The translations under genes and the position numbers were made by a program. From contig CAMOPX010000001.1 in the NCBI GenBank assembly GCA_946622415.1, positions 124,001 to 188,000 on the forward strand: a stretch of DNA of 64,000 nt. Reading direction: 5' to 3'. This document shows, in pieces, positions 10,066 to 21,509 of the stretch. Positions within the stretch are counted from its first letter, which is position 1, and the number at the start of each line of letters is the position of its first letter. Below the pieces are notes generated by a model, which had not been told where the DNA came from, ran no database searches, and saw only the letters and a list, made by a program, of their open reading frames with translations. This DNA comes from an uncultured bacterium (GTDB lineage Bacteria > Cyanobacteriota > Vampirovibrionia > Gastranaerophilales > Gastranaerophilaceae).

Positions 10066-10095
10066 CTATTGTACTAAAATACAATAGCTTTTTTT
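10066..10095 (+). terminator. Terminator-like hairpin in intergenic region
   Basis: CTATTGTA and TACAATAG (8 bp) enclose a six-base loop and are followed by a C and eight T residues. It points along the plus strand, where no confident gene lies upstream; only a 30-codon reading frame (9995-10087) ends inside its stem. It may end a small transcript or read-through. Confidence 0.5.
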
Positions 10096-10118
10096 TATTC
10101 AAAATTTTTAAAAAACAG

Positions 10119-10153
10119 AAAGGTGAACGCCGAAATAATGCCCGTTCACCTTT
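10119..10153 (-). terminator. Hairpin terminator after the ribbon-helix-helix gene
   Basis: AAAGGTGAACG (10119-10129) pairs with CGTTCACCTTT (10143-10153). On the minus strand it follows the stop of the 10190-10378 gene and is trailed by a T-rich stretch. It could work in both directions. Confidence 0.65.
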
Positions 10154-10189
10154 TTAAATGTGTTTTTTGATTCCTCGTGTTTTTTTGTT

Positions 10190-10378
10190 TTAGTCTAGTA
10201 GTGCCTCTAAAATTGATGCGTTCTTTGTTGCCATAGAATTTTCACGTAATTTTGAACGATTAATGTAAGTTCTGAGAGCTTCTCTGATTAATTCGCTTCT
10301 TGTTCTGTTTTCTCCTTCAGCTACAGAATCGATTTGTGTTAAAAATTTCTCAGGCATTGAAATAAGTACTCTTGCCAT
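10190..10378 (-). CDS. Small ribbon-helix-helix (CopG/Arc/MetJ-like) DNA-binding protein
   Basis: A 62-residue protein. The strand ARVLISMPEKFLTQID is followed by the RTRSELIREALRTYI helix, the ribbon-helix-helix signature of dimeric DNA-binding regulators and antitoxins. AGGAGA lies just upstream of the ATG. No toxin-like gene is adjacent, so a free-standing transcription factor is more likely than a toxin-antitoxin pair. Its upstream region (10420-10489) shares two long matching blocks, at nearly the same spacing, with the region upstream of the RTX cluster (54374-54442). The two loci may therefore be co-regulated, possibly by this protein or another regulator. Confidence 0.8.
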   Translation of the reverse strand: MARVLISMPEKFLTQIDSVAEGENRTRSELIREALRTYINRSKLRENSMATKNASILEALLD

Positions 10379-10419
10379 TTTCTTCTCCTATCGCTTTCCC
10401 ATTGTTTGCTTTTTATCAC

Positions 10420-10489
10420 CTTACATATATAAAAAGTATATTTTTGATATAATATTGCTATTGTTGTTATCTATTGTTACAAAACTTAA
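10420..10489 (-). promoter_or_regulatory. Promoter region shared with 54374-54442 (copy 1)
   Basis: Read on the plus strand, block B (10420-10440, from CTTACATATAT to AAAAGTATA) matches 54374-54394 at 20 of 21 bases. Block A (ATTGTTACAAAACTTAA, 10473-10489) matches 54426-54442 at all 17. The gaps are 32 and 31 bases. On the minus strand block B begins TATACT, a possible -10, with no recognisable -35, so activation from block A is plausible. GTTACAAA resembles one half of the cyanobacterial RpaB-binding HLR1 repeat; that link is inference. Confidence 0.55.
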
Positions 10490-10574
10490 CTTTAATCAAA
10501 AATAAGCGACAGCTTGAATTTACCTTTTATTTTGTTTTGGGGTGTGGAATAAAGTTGAATCAGAAGGGTTAAAT

Positions 10575-11255
10575 TTATATTGTCTTTAATCTTTTTCTCA
10601 GATTTTTCCAATCAGGACAGTATTTTTCAACCTCATGCCAGAATTTTTGCGAATGATTTTTTATTCTCGTATGACAGAGCTCATGGATTAAAACGTAATC
10701 AATTATATCAAAATCGTATTTCATCAGATTTATATTCAGGCTGATATTGTTATAAAAAGAACAACTTCCGAATCTTGTTTTTTGATTTCTCAGACTGATT
10801 TTTCCTATTGCAAAGTTAAATTTTTCAGCCAAAAACCTTAATCTTTCAGGCAGATAATATTCGGCTTCGATTTTAACTGCTTTTAGGTAAGCTTTGTACA
10901 ATTGTTGTTGTACTAAATCCGAATAAAAATCAACATTATCAGGATAATAAAAATTCACGATTTTATTTTTTACCTCTGTCTTTAAAGTATCTGACTTGAT
11001 GATATTTAATGTATCGAATTTTGTTTTGAAATCGGGGTTGATATAATTTTTTTCAATTTTAAAGGATTTAATCTTATCTAAACTGTTTAATAAAAAACTT
11101 CTTGCATCTTTATAAGGACAAAAATAAGGCATGGTAACAAGAATCGAATCCGAGCTTTTAAGAGAAATTTTGATTGATTTTGAAAAGGGATGTTTTTTAT
11201 ATTTTATTTTAAAATTATCCAGTTGTTCTTCTTTTGTGCCGTAGGTTTTATTCAT
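10575..11255 (-). CDS. YgjP-like (DUF45) zinc metallopeptidase-fold protein
   Basis: A 226-residue protein ending in the zinc-binding motif HELCHTRIKNHSQKFWHEVEK (His-Glu-x-x-His with a downstream His/Glu), typical of the YgjP/DUF45 (SprT-like) family. An RFGSC segment precedes it. The N-terminal half (FKIKYKKHPFSKSIKISLK) is the family's beta-rich part. The cellular role of the family is poorly defined. The start codon lies inside the last codons of the upstream R3H gene (8-base overlap), so the two are translationally coupled. Confidence 0.8.
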   Translation of the reverse strand: MNKTYGTKEEQLDNFKIKYKKHPFSKSIKISLKSSDSILVTMPYFCPYKDARSFLLNSLDKIKSFKIEKNYINPDFKTKFDTLNIIKSDTLKTEVKNKIVNFYYPDNVDFYSDLVQQQLYKAYLKAVKIEAEYYLPERLRFLAEKFNFAIGKISLRNQKTRFGSCSFYNNISLNINLMKYDFDIIDYVLIHELCHTRIKNHSQKFWHEVEKYCPDWKNLRKRLKTI

Positions 11256-12840
11256 CTTTAAAGATTTTTAAATGTCTTTCTTTTCCTTCTCCGATACTGG
11301 TGGACTTATAGCCGTATGCTTCAACAAGCTCATGTTGTAATTTTCTGACAGTTTTTTCCTGCGGTTGAAGTTCAACCGATAATGCCCCTTCCGACAATTT
11401 TGCAACGGCTGCATTTGTTTCTTCAAGCGCTAATTCTGTTGAATCCTTGTAGTTTTTATAGCTATATGTTTCTTGATTTTCTTGAGTCAGATTCAGAGCT
11501 TCTTTTAACACTCTTTGGATTTGGCTCATTGAATTTGTTCTTACAAAAAACACAGGCAGATGGTATTCGTTTGCTGTTGCAAGAATTTTTGTTCCGCCTT
11601 TTGCAAAGTTTTTATGCGCAATTACAAAATCCGCTTCTTCAACAGAGCGTACAATTGTTGCATCAATATCCAATCTTTCTATAATTTTATCGACAATTGA
11701 ACGGGAAACCGCATAAATGTATATTTTTTTGTGTTTTTTATTTTCCTGAATGTATTTTTGTCTGTTAAAATTAAAACTTAGAGGTGAATTACTTGCATCC
11801 GAAACTTTTTTATCAAGTTCTTCGACTTGTTTTAAGATGTTTGCGGGTTTCTTTTCTTTATAGTTGCCATCCACTTTTCTTATTTCAGGGGTAACAGGCC
11901 AGCCTCTTAAAATATAATCAACAGCTTCTGCCGTATCTTTATAAATTGATAAAGTGTTTCTATCTATAATTTCTATTACTATATCAAAGGTTGGCTGCTT
12001 TTGTCTTTCTAATACCGTTTTTTGGCATCCTCTGTGTTTTGCTTCGTCGTCACCCAATGTTACAGTATCTATTCCTCCGATAAGGTCTGATAAAGTCGGA
12101 TTTTTGATTAAATTATCAAGCGTGTTTCCGTGAGCCGTTGCAATTAACATAACACCACGTTCAGCGATTGTTCTTGCGGCAGCAGCTTCTGATTCTGTTC
12201 CTATTTCATCTACAACAATAACCTCGGGTGTATGGTTTTCAACAGCTTCTATCATTATATCTTTTTGATATTCGGGTTGAGAAACCTGCATTCTTCTTGC
12301 TTTTCCGATTGCTGGGTGCGCAACATCACCGTCACCTGCGATTTCATTTGATGTATCTACTACAACAACACGTTTTCCTAATTCATCCGCCATGAGTCTT
12401 GTTATTTCACGCAGCTTTGTAGTTTTTCCGACACCGGGGCGGCCTAGAAAAAGAATTGATTTATTCTGTATAACAAAATCTTTTATACATTCTATTGTAC
12501 CTGTAATTACTCTACCGATACGACAGGTAAGACCTACGATTTTACCTTGTCTGTTTCTTATTGCACTGATTCTGTGCAGAGTTCCGGCTATACCTGAACG
12601 GTTGTCATTTGTAAATTCGGGTAATTGCTCGGTTATATAATCTAAATCTTCTCTTGTAATGTTTTCTGAGCCGAGTGGCAAAATTTTTCCGTTTCCGTAA
12701 CGGATTTCAGGTATTCTTCCGATGTCAAGAACAATTTCAATAGCATCATCCAAAAGCCCCTCTTGAATATTGCGACGTATTCTGAGGGGCAAAATTTCGA
12801 TTAACTTTTCTATATCGTTTTGGAATTGCATTTCGCTCAT
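11248..12840 (-). CDS. Ycf45-like AAA ATPase with C-terminal R3H domain
   Basis: A 530-residue protein. The ATPase domain has Walker A GRPGVGKTT (133-141), VVVDTSNEIAGDGD, and Walker B VIVVDEIGTESE (about 206-217), similar to SpoIIIAA/Ycf45 secretion-type ATPases. The last 60 residues (KTVRKLQHELVEAYGYKS...GKERHLKIF) look like an R3H single-stranded nucleic-acid-binding domain. This combination is the hallmark of Ycf45 proteins conserved in cyanobacteria and plastids, and it supports a cyanobacterial affiliation. The function is not established; a role in RNA or DNA handling is inferred from R3H. The ribosome site is AAGGTTAAAG. Confidence 0.85.
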   Translation of the reverse strand: MSEMQFQNDIEKLIEILPLRIRRNIQEGLLDDAIEIVLDIGRIPEIRYGNGKILPLGSENITREDLDYITEQLPEFTNDNRSGIAGTLHRISAIRNRQGKIVGLTCRIGRVITGTIECIKDFVIQNKSILFLGRPGVGKTTKLREITRLMADELGKRVVVVDTSNEIAGDGDVAHPAIGKARRMQVSQPEYQKDIMIEAVENHTPEVIVVDEIGTESEAAAARTIAERGVMLIATAHGNTLDNLIKNPTLSDLIGGIDTVTLGDDEAKHRGCQKTVLERQKQPTFDIVIEIIDRNTLSIYKDTAEAVDYILRGWPVTPEIRKVDGNYKEKKPANILKQVEELDKKVSDASNSPLSFNFNRQKYIQENKKHKKIYIYAVSRSIVDKIIERLDIDATIVRSVEEADFVIAHKNFAKGGTKILATANEYHLPVFFVRTNSMSQIQRVLKEALNLTQENQETYSYKNYKDSTELALEETNAAVAKLSEGALSVELQPQEKTVRKLQHELVEAYGYKSTSIGEGKERHLKIFKDE

Positions 12841-13019
12841 TTTTCTTTAACCTTGTTGCCTTTATCTATTATTATAATGCCCGAAATATAAAAAACAATT
12901 ACAATTTTTTATAAAATTGAAACACTTTGAAATAATGTATTTATAACACTTTTGGAAGTTTTGAGATTTAAATTTATTGGAAAATGTGTATTTTTGAACA
13001 TGTTATGAAAGAACAACGT

Positions 13020-14111
13020 TTAATTATTAAATCTAAATACCATAATATCGCCGTCTTGTACAACGTAATCTTTCCCTTCCAATCTTGCAAGCCCTTTTTC
13101 TCTTGCATTTGCCCATGAACCTGATGATATAAAATCTTCATACGATACAACTTCCGCTTTAATAAAGCCTTTTTCAAAATCCGTATGAATAACACCTGCT
13201 GCAGCGGGAGCTTTTGTGCCTTTGGTGATTGTCCAAGCTTTTACTTCTTTTTCGCCTGCCGTAATATACGTTCTTAAATTTAAAATATCATAAGCAGATT
13301 TTATCATTCGCTCTATACCTGAGTTTTCTATTCCTAATTCCTTTAAGTAGTTTTTTGCTTCCTCTTCTCCAAGGTCAACAAGTTCTTCTTCTAAGTTTGC
13401 ACAAATAAGAACAACTTGAGCATTACATCCTGCATAATCAATAACTTTTTTTGTATAGTCGTTTCCGTTTTTTAAATCTGTCTCTGAAACATTAGCACAA
13501 TAAATAACGGGTTTTGCCATTAATAAGTGGCAAAAATGCAGTGCTCTTTTTTCATCTTCCGTAAAATCGGATGAATCAATAAATTGTCCTTTTTCTAAAT
13601 AAGGCATACATTTTTGAATAACAGAATCTTGTATTTTTGCTTCTTTATCGCCTGATTTAACTTGTTTTGAAATGCGTTTTGATATGTTTTCTAAGGTTGA
13701 AATATCGGCCAATGCAAGTTCCATATTTATTGTTTCGATGTCATCAATAGGATCTATTTTACCGTTAACGTGGATTGTATTAACGTCATCAAAACATCTT
13801 ACAACCTGCACAATTGCATCACACTCTCTGATGTTGTGCAAGAATTGATTTCCTAAACCTTCACCTTTTGATGCACCCTTCACGAGTCCTGCGATATCAA
13901 CAAATTCTATCGCTGTCGGAACGACGTTATTTGTGTGAACGAGCGGTTGAAGCTTGTATAACCTTTCATCAGGAACGTTTACAACTCCTACGTTTGGCTC
14001 TATTGTACAAAACGGATAATTTGCACTTTGCGCGTTTTTTGCGCTCGTTAGAGCGTTAAATAATGTTGATTTTCCGACATTCGGGAGTCCTACTATTCCT
14101 ACTTTTAACAT
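13020..14111 (-). CDS. ychF: YchF, Obg-family ATPase
   Basis: A 363-residue P-loop protein. GLPNVGKST (G1, residues 8-16) is followed by DIAGLVKGASKGEGLGNQFL (G3 and the YchF-specific stretch), and a TGS domain ends the protein (SSGSWANAREKGLARLEGKDY). YchF prefers ATP over GTP and associates with ribosomes; it is linked to oxidative-stress control. Length and motifs match the family. AAGGAAG precedes the ATG. It appears to be a single-gene unit between the Ycf45-like gene and the ligA-SIMPL pair. Confidence 0.96.
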   Translation of the reverse strand: MLKVGIVGLPNVGKSTLFNALTSAKNAQSANYPFCTIEPNVGVVNVPDERLYKLQPLVHTNNVVPTAIEFVDIAGLVKGASKGEGLGNQFLHNIRECDAIVQVVRCFDDVNTIHVNGKIDPIDDIETINMELALADISTLENISKRISKQVKSGDKEAKIQDSVIQKCMPYLEKGQFIDSSDFTEDEKRALHFCHLLMAKPVIYCANVSETDLKNGNDYTKKVIDYAGCNAQVVLICANLEEELVDLGEEEAKNYLKELGIENSGIERMIKSAYDILNLRTYITAGEKEVKAWTITKGTKAPAAAGVIHTDFEKGFIKAEVVSYEDFISSGSWANAREKGLARLEGKDYVVQDGDIMVFRFNN

Positions 14112-14159
14112 ATTTCTTCCTTAAAATTAAATTCTGCTTTTTAAATTTTAACATAAAAT

Positions 14160-16928
<2,769 letters not shown>

Positions 16929-16932
16929 ACAA

Positions 16933-16967
16933 TTGAAAAAAAGTAATGTTAGTGTAAAATTATTCTT
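16933..16967 (+). promoter_or_regulatory. wecB promoter, leaderless arrangement
   Basis: TTGAAA (16933-16938), a 16-bp spacer, TAAAAT (16955-16960), then seven bases to the ATG. No Shine-Dalgarno sequence is visible. Confidence 0.55.
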
Positions 16968-18077
16968 ATGGATAAAAAAATTAAAATAGCTCTTGTGTTT
17001 GGCACGCGTCCCGAAGCAATAAAAATGTGCCCTCTTGTAAAAAGATTTAAACAAAACAGTAAATTTGACGTGATAACGATTGTGACAGCGCAACACAGAC
17101 AAATGCTGGATAGTGTTTTAGAATTATTTGAAATAGTACCTGATTACGATTTGAATTTAATGAAACCTAACCAAGATTTGTGGAATTTATCGTCAGAAAT
17201 TTTATTAAAAACAAAAGAAGTGTTTGATAAAGTACATCCCGATATGGTTTTTGTCCATGGAGATACAACGACAGCGGGAATCAGTGCATTGAGTGCTTTT
17301 TATTCAAGAATAAAAGTTGCACATGTTGAAGCGGGCCTTCGTACTTTTGATAAAAATTATCCTTTCCCCGAAGAAATTAATAGAGTAATAGTTGATTCCG
17401 TCTCCGACCTTATGTTTTGTCCGACTGATAAAGCATGTCAAAATTTAAGAGATTCTTCAATTAAAAACGGAATAATAAAAACGGGAAATACGGTTATTGA
17501 TGCTCTATTGTACGTTGTAAATAATAAAGAATGCAATCTTGATTTTATCGGTTTGAATGAGAATTTGAAAACAATTCTTTTGACTTCCCACAGGCGTGAA
17601 AACTTTGGAAAGCCGTTAGAAAATATTTGCAACGCAATAATAGATTTGGTTGACAAAAATAAAGATATTCAAGTTGTTTACCCTGTTCACCTTAACCCGA
17701 ACGTAAGAAATACGGTAATGCCAATTTTAAGTAATAAAGAAAGAATAAAATTAATTGATCCTCTGGATTATGTTCCTTTCTGTACGTTAATGAAAAAATC
17801 TCATATAATATTAACCGATTCGGGTGGAGTGCAAGAAGAAGCGCCTGCGTTGGGTATTCCTGTTTTAGTTTTAAGAGATGAAACCGAAAGGCCGGAAGCG
17901 ATTGAATATGGCGGAGTGAAGCTTGTCGGTACAAATAAAGATAATATTGTATCAAATGTTCAAGAGCTATTGGATAACAGTGATGTTTATCAAAAAATGT
18001 CCAAGGCAATAAACCCCTATGGTGACGGCAGAGCATGTGAATATATAGAAGATGCTGTTATGAAATATATGTTTTAA
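16968..18077 (+). CDS. wecB: UDP-N-acetylglucosamine 2-epimerase (non-hydrolysing)
   Basis: A 369-residue WecB/MnaA enzyme that interconverts UDP-GlcNAc and UDP-ManNAc for surface polysaccharide synthesis. Conserved landmarks are GTRPEAIKMCPL at the N-terminus, VHGDTTTAG, HVEAGLRT, FPEEINR, LLTSHRRENFG, and the UDP-binding TDSGGVQEEAPALGIPVLVL followed by ETERPEA. Length is normal for the family. It heads a short plus-strand pair with the TPR protein, although the latter has its own promoter. Confidence 0.95.
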   Translation: MDKKIKIALVFGTRPEAIKMCPLVKRFKQNSKFDVITIVTAQHRQMLDSVLELFEIVPDYDLNLMKPNQDLWNLSSEILLKTKEVFDKVHPDMVFVHGDTTTAGISALSAFYSRIKVAHVEAGLRTFDKNYPFPEEINRVIVDSVSDLMFCPTDKACQNLRDSSIKNGIIKTGNTVIDALLYVVNNKECNLDFIGLNENLKTILLTSHRRENFGKPLENICNAIIDLVDKNKDIQVVYPVHLNPNVRNTVMPILSNKERIKLIDPLDYVPFCTLMKKSHIILTDSGGVQEEAPALGIPVLVLRDETERPEAIEYGGVKLVGTNKDNIVSNVQELLDNSDVYQKMSKAINPYGDGRACEYIEDAVMKYMF

Positions 18078-18079
18078 TT

Positions 18080-18114
18080 TTGACAAAAGAAAATAGGAAC
18101 ATTATAGTTATATT
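18080..18114 (+). promoter_or_regulatory. Consensus promoter of TPR gene, leaderless arrangement
   Basis: TTGACA (18080-18085), a 17-bp spacer, and TATAGT (18103-18108), then six bases to the ATG at 18115. This is the clearest -35/-10 pair in the window; expected initiation is at the start codon. Confidence 0.7.
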
Positions 18115-19506
18115 ATGAAAAAGATAAATAATGTTTTAAGAACTTTGTTTTTTATTTTGGTATTATCAGCGGTATTTTGTATCGGAAGAATTTATCAGGA
18201 ATTGTCTGAAAATAAGTTTATACTGCTAAAAACAAACAATGTAAATAAAGCCTCAATAATAAATGATTTTTTGGAAAACGAAAATATTTCAATTAAAAAA
18301 ATTAAGGGTAAATATATAGTTTTATTGGAAACTAAAAACGAAAGCGAATATTTTGAAACATTGGTAAAACTTGCTGAAAACGGTTTTATTGATGATGATT
18401 TTATTAAATATTCCGATAGTGATTTTTTGAAAATCAGACCAAAACAATTAAAAAAACACATTAAGGACTATACTTTTAAAGAGATTAAACACATAGACGG
18501 TGTTTATAATGCTAAAGTCAAATTTATTCCGCCCGAAAATAATCAACCCTCTGAATTTTTAATAAAAGTATCAATTTTTGACGATTTTAATCAAGAAAAA
18601 ATTAATAAGACAATTACGATACTTTTATCGTTATATCCCGACAGTAAAAAAACAATTTCTTTTTCAAAGTCGGGTTTGGTTGTGTCTGATGAATGGAAAA
18701 GTATAAAACATAATCAAATACTTGCTTTTTATAAAAATAAGCAATATGAAAAAGCTTTGGCACTGGTGAAACAGGTAAATGAAAAACGCCCGGAAACATT
18801 TAAAACATACTGTTATGAAAATATAGCAAGAATCAATAGAGAAATTGAAAAAAATCCAAATGACTATAAATTGTACTTAGATAGAGGAAAATTGCAAATT
18901 TCCGCAAGAACTTCTTATTTAAAGTCGGAATACGATAAAGAATTGTCGGGTTGTCAAGCTGAATTTGGCGATATTGACAATATGGACTCGGCTATCAGTG
19001 ATTTTGAAAAAGTATTGGAATTAAATCCGAATTTTAATGAGGTTTATAAATACTTGTATATTGCTTACATGTACCCGAATATATATTCAAATAAACCTTC
19101 GTACAGTGATAAGGCTTTGTACTACATGTTAAAATCGGAGGAATACAATCCTGATTATAAGCTATATGAGGATTTAGCCGATTTTTATTATCATAAAAAT
19201 GATTACTATAAAGCTGAAGAATATTTTTTAAAAAGCAAAAATGAAAAAACAAAAATAAAATATAATGTGCCTGATTTGCCGATTGCAGAAAAGCCGTTTT
19301 ATTCAAAAATGTTAGATTATATTCCGCAAAGTTGTAATTCGGAAAGAAATGAAATTAAAAAATATGATAAAGCACTTAAAACAGCAGAAGAAAATATTTT
19401 AAAATATCCGAATGAAGAAAAATATGTTTTAATTAAAAACGAACTTGAAAACAAGCTGGAAGATTTTAAAAGTAATATGCCGTATTTTTGCAAATTTAAT
19501 AATTAA
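18115..19506 (+). CDS. TPR-repeat protein with N-terminal membrane anchor
   Basis: A 463-residue protein of unknown function. One hydrophobic segment (about residues 9-24, LRTLFFILVLSAVFCIG) suggests an inner-membrane anchor or uncleaved signal. The middle (about 200-420) has tetratricopeptide-like helices such as YEKALALVKQVNEKRP, AISDFEKVLELNPNFNEVY and YKAEEYFLKSKNE. Such proteins scaffold protein complexes. It follows wecB by 37 bases but has its own strong promoter. Its 3' end overlaps the convergent TPR gene by 11 bases. Confidence 0.6.
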   Translation: MKKINNVLRTLFFILVLSAVFCIGRIYQELSENKFILLKTNNVNKASIINDFLENENISIKKIKGKYIVLLETKNESEYFETLVKLAENGFIDDDFIKYSDSDFLKIRPKQLKKHIKDYTFKEIKHIDGVYNAKVKFIPPENNQPSEFLIKVSIFDDFNQEKINKTITILLSLYPDSKKTISFSKSGLVVSDEWKSIKHNQILAFYKNKQYEKALALVKQVNEKRPETFKTYCYENIARINREIEKNPNDYKLYLDRGKLQISARTSYLKSEYDKELSGCQAEFGDIDNMDSAISDFEKVLELNPNFNEVYKYLYIAYMYPNIYSNKPSYSDKALYYMLKSEEYNPDYKLYEDLADFYYHKNDYYKAEEYFLKSKNEKTKIKYNVPDLPIAEKPFYSKMLDYIPQSCNSERNEIKKYDKALKTAEENILKYPNEEKYVLIKNELENKLEDFKSNMPYFCKFNN

Positions 19507-20293
19507 TATATCTGGATAAATTGTCTTTTTCTTCAGGGTGTTCATCTATATATTTTTGAATATAATTATGAGCAGTATGTTCTCTTGTTGTTTTGTGTGC
19601 AACCCTGTTCATTTCAAGCAAATCGTCTTTGTTATTTGTATGCAGATAAATATATTCATACATATCAAACGCTTCTGTATTTATGCCTTTTTTTTCATAG
19701 CATTGAGCTAAATATTTTCTTGCTGCCAATGACATTTCTTCGGTTGTTGCTTTGTCAATTGCGTTATTAAATTCATAAATTGCACTGTTATATCTGCCTT
19801 TTTCCATTTCTGACAGTGCAAAATCAAAGACCTCTTGCGGAGTTTTGTCTTTTTTTACTTGCTGTATCGTAGTTTTTTGTACTTGTTGTTCTTTTTTGGT
19901 TTCTAATATATCCTGACTCAATAATTTATCTGCATTTTTATCTTCTTGTGTCTTTGGTTCTTTTGAGGCTTCTTTTTCTTTGAATAATTCGGGATTAAAA
20001 TCTTCGGTTAAATTTGTACCTTCAGATGTTTCTTTGTTTTGTACCTGCGGTTCATTTGGGTCTGTATCTACTTCCAGTTCTTCGTCAACTGAATTGTTTT
20101 CTTTTTGAATTTCTTCATTAGGTATAGTATATTCTTCAGGTATTTTATTGTTTGCATTTTCAACGGCACTTTCTTTTGTTTTGCTTGCATTAGATAGTGC
20201 TGCTGTCTGTGCTTTAAAAATTGATACAAGAATAAATAATATTATTATTGCAATAAGAATTACTTTTATGTTTTTTAAACTCATTTTTTCCAT
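19496..20293 (-). CDS. TPR-like membrane-anchored protein
   Basis: A 265-residue protein: an N-terminal membrane helix (KNIKVILIAIIILFILVSIF), a long low-complexity acidic linker rich in Glu/Lys/Thr (about 40-160), and C-terminal TPR-like helices (VFDFALSEMEKGRYNSAIYEFNNA, LAARKYLAQCYEKKG). An upstream in-frame ATG at 20314 would overlap the ThiF-like gene by 22 bases. The ATG at 20293 was preferred because it overlaps that gene's TGA stop as TGATG, a classic coupling arrangement. The function is unknown; the operon context is FliN-like and ThiF-like genes. Confidence 0.6.
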   Translation of the reverse strand: MEKMSLKNIKVILIAIIILFILVSIFKAQTAALSNASKTKESAVENANNKIPEEYTIPNEEIQKENNSVDEELEVDTDPNEPQVQNKETSEGTNLTEDFNPELFKEKEASKEPKTQEDKNADKLLSQDILETKKEQQVQKTTIQQVKKDKTPQEVFDFALSEMEKGRYNSAIYEFNNAIDKATTEEMSLAARKYLAQCYEKKGINTEAFDMYEYIYLHTNNKDDLLEMNRVAHKTTREHTAHNYIQKYIDEHPEEKDNLSRYINY

Positions 20294-21027
20294 CAGAACA
20301 TACCTGCCGAGCATGATTCACATGCCATATTTTTCGTGTAATTTATAATTTTAAATCTTGTATTTAAACCGTCGTATACAAGTAGTTTATTTAATAACGG
20401 TTCACCCGCACCTGTTATTAATTTCATTATTTCTTGAGTTTGAAAAGCGGCAATGGTATTCACAACAGGTGAAATGTTTGCGTAAGATGTATTATTAAAT
20501 GTTTTCGGTTTTGGAATAACACAGGATAAGCACCCTGTTTTAGATGGAATAATAGTTGTGACTTGTCCGCAATAACCCTTTGTGGCGCCATGGACAAGCG
20601 TAAGGTTGTGCCTGATTGCAATTTCATTTAACAAATATTTTGATTCATAACCGTCGAAGCAATCGACTATGATATTGTAGCCCTGTATAACGCCGTAATA
20701 ATTCAGGTCGTTTAATCTTATTTTATCAAGTTCTACTTTTATATCGGAATTATATTCCTGAACCCAATCTTTTGCGGAAATCACTCTTGCTCTGCCTATA
20801 TTTTTTTCTTTATGAATTAATTGCCTGTTAAAATCGGTTTCTGTCACAATTCCGTCATCAACAATTTTAATATAACCCACACCTAAAGCCGCAAGGTTCA
20901 TTATGACACCCGAGCCCAAGCCTCCTGCTCCCATTACAAGAACTCTTGCCTGCATTAAACTTTCTTGTTGTGCTTTTGTTATACCTTCTTGATTTATTGT
21001 ATTTTCATATTTTGTTAGTTTTGCCAT
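20293..21027 (-). CDS. ThiF/MoeB/HesA-family adenylyltransferase (E1-like)
   Basis: A 244-residue E1-like enzyme. The nucleotide-binding loop is VLVMGAGGLGSGVIMNLAALG, followed by VDDGIVTETDFNRQ with the Asp/Asn/Arg-Gln expected for the ATP site, then VDCFDGYESKYLLNE. Two Cys pairs (CLSC and CESC near the C-terminus) form the structural zinc site. The family adenylates the C-terminal glycine of ThiS/MoaD-like carriers. No carrier gene is beside it, so thiamin, molybdopterin and other sulfur transfer cannot be told apart. It starts 3 bases after the FliN-like stop. Confidence 0.85.
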   Translation of the reverse strand: MAKLTKYENTINQEGITKAQQESLMQARVLVMGAGGLGSGVIMNLAALGVGYIKIVDDGIVTETDFNRQLIHKEKNIGRARVISAKDWVQEYNSDIKVELDKIRLNDLNYYGVIQGYNIIVDCFDGYESKYLLNEIAIRHNLTLVHGATKGYCGQVTTIIPSKTGCLSCVIPKPKTFNNTSYANISPVVNTIAAFQTQEIMKLITGAGEPLLNKLLVYDGLNTRFKIINYTKNMACESCSAGMF

Positions 21028-21030
21028 GGT

Positions 21031-21336
21031 CTATTTGTCTTGGTCTTCTTGTTGTTCTTTTTTATAATCCATTATTTCGACTATCTTAATTCCGTAGGAA
21101 TCTTCTATTGCTACTATTTTTGCTTTAGCTATTAAAATGTCATCAACATACACATCAACGGTTTCATCTTCCATTTTATTTAAATCAATAATTGAACCCG
21201 AATCGTATTCAATAGCATCTTTTAGGCTTATATTTGTCTTTCCCAGTTCGGCATAAAGTCTGACTTTTACGTTTTTAATTTTCTCCAGATTTTTTATATC
21301 AAATATACTATCTTTGCTAATAAAATTTTCAGACAT
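21031..21336 (-). CDS. FliN/SpoA-domain protein (flagellar switch or secretion C-ring type)
   Basis: A 101-residue protein consisting of little more than a SpoA domain: IKNVKVRLYAELGKTNISLKDAI, DSGSIIDLNKMEDETVDVYV and AKAKIVAIEDSYGIKIVEI follow the FliN/YscQ pattern closely. FliN forms the lower C-ring of the flagellar motor; YscQ-type paralogues serve type III secretion. No other flagellar gene is in the window. It is the first gene of an operon with ThiF-like and TPR genes. AGAGGAAG precedes the ATG. Confidence 0.75.
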   Translation of the reverse strand: MSENFISKDSIFDIKNLEKIKNVKVRLYAELGKTNISLKDAIEYDSGSIIDLNKMEDETVDVYVDDILIAKAKIVAIEDSYGIKIVEIMDYKKEQQEDQDK

Positions 21337-21414
21337 TTCTTCCTCTAAATTATTTATAACATGTTTATAACAAATAGTCCTCTATATTACAAATATTTAC
21401 ATTGTTTTAATAAA

Positions 21415-21490
21415 TTGCAAAAAATATTATTTTTGCGTATTATATAAGTACTCACTTTAAACCTCGCAGATAACTTACAAAAAGAGTTAT
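21415..21490 (+). promoter_or_regulatory. rpsT promoter and leader hairpin
   Basis: TTGCAA (21415-21420), a 17-bp spacer, and TATTAT (21438-21443). The leader of about 60 bases contains a small hairpin (ATAACT at 21470-21475 with AGTTAT at 21485-21490) just before the AAAGGA ribosome site. A role in S20 autoregulation is possible but not shown. Confidence 0.5.
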
Positions 21491-21509
21491 TTAGTGAAAG
21501 GAAAAAACA

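Noticed and set aside
9995-10087. A 30-codon plus-strand reading frame ending inside a terminator stem
   Set aside because: The protein (starting MSKENKLKNYKN) has no recognisable pattern, no ribosome site and AT-biased composition; it is probably chance.
10190-10378. Toxin-antitoxin pair
   Set aside because: Only the RHH protein is present; flanking genes are a metallopeptidase on one side and a glycosyltransferase operon on the other.
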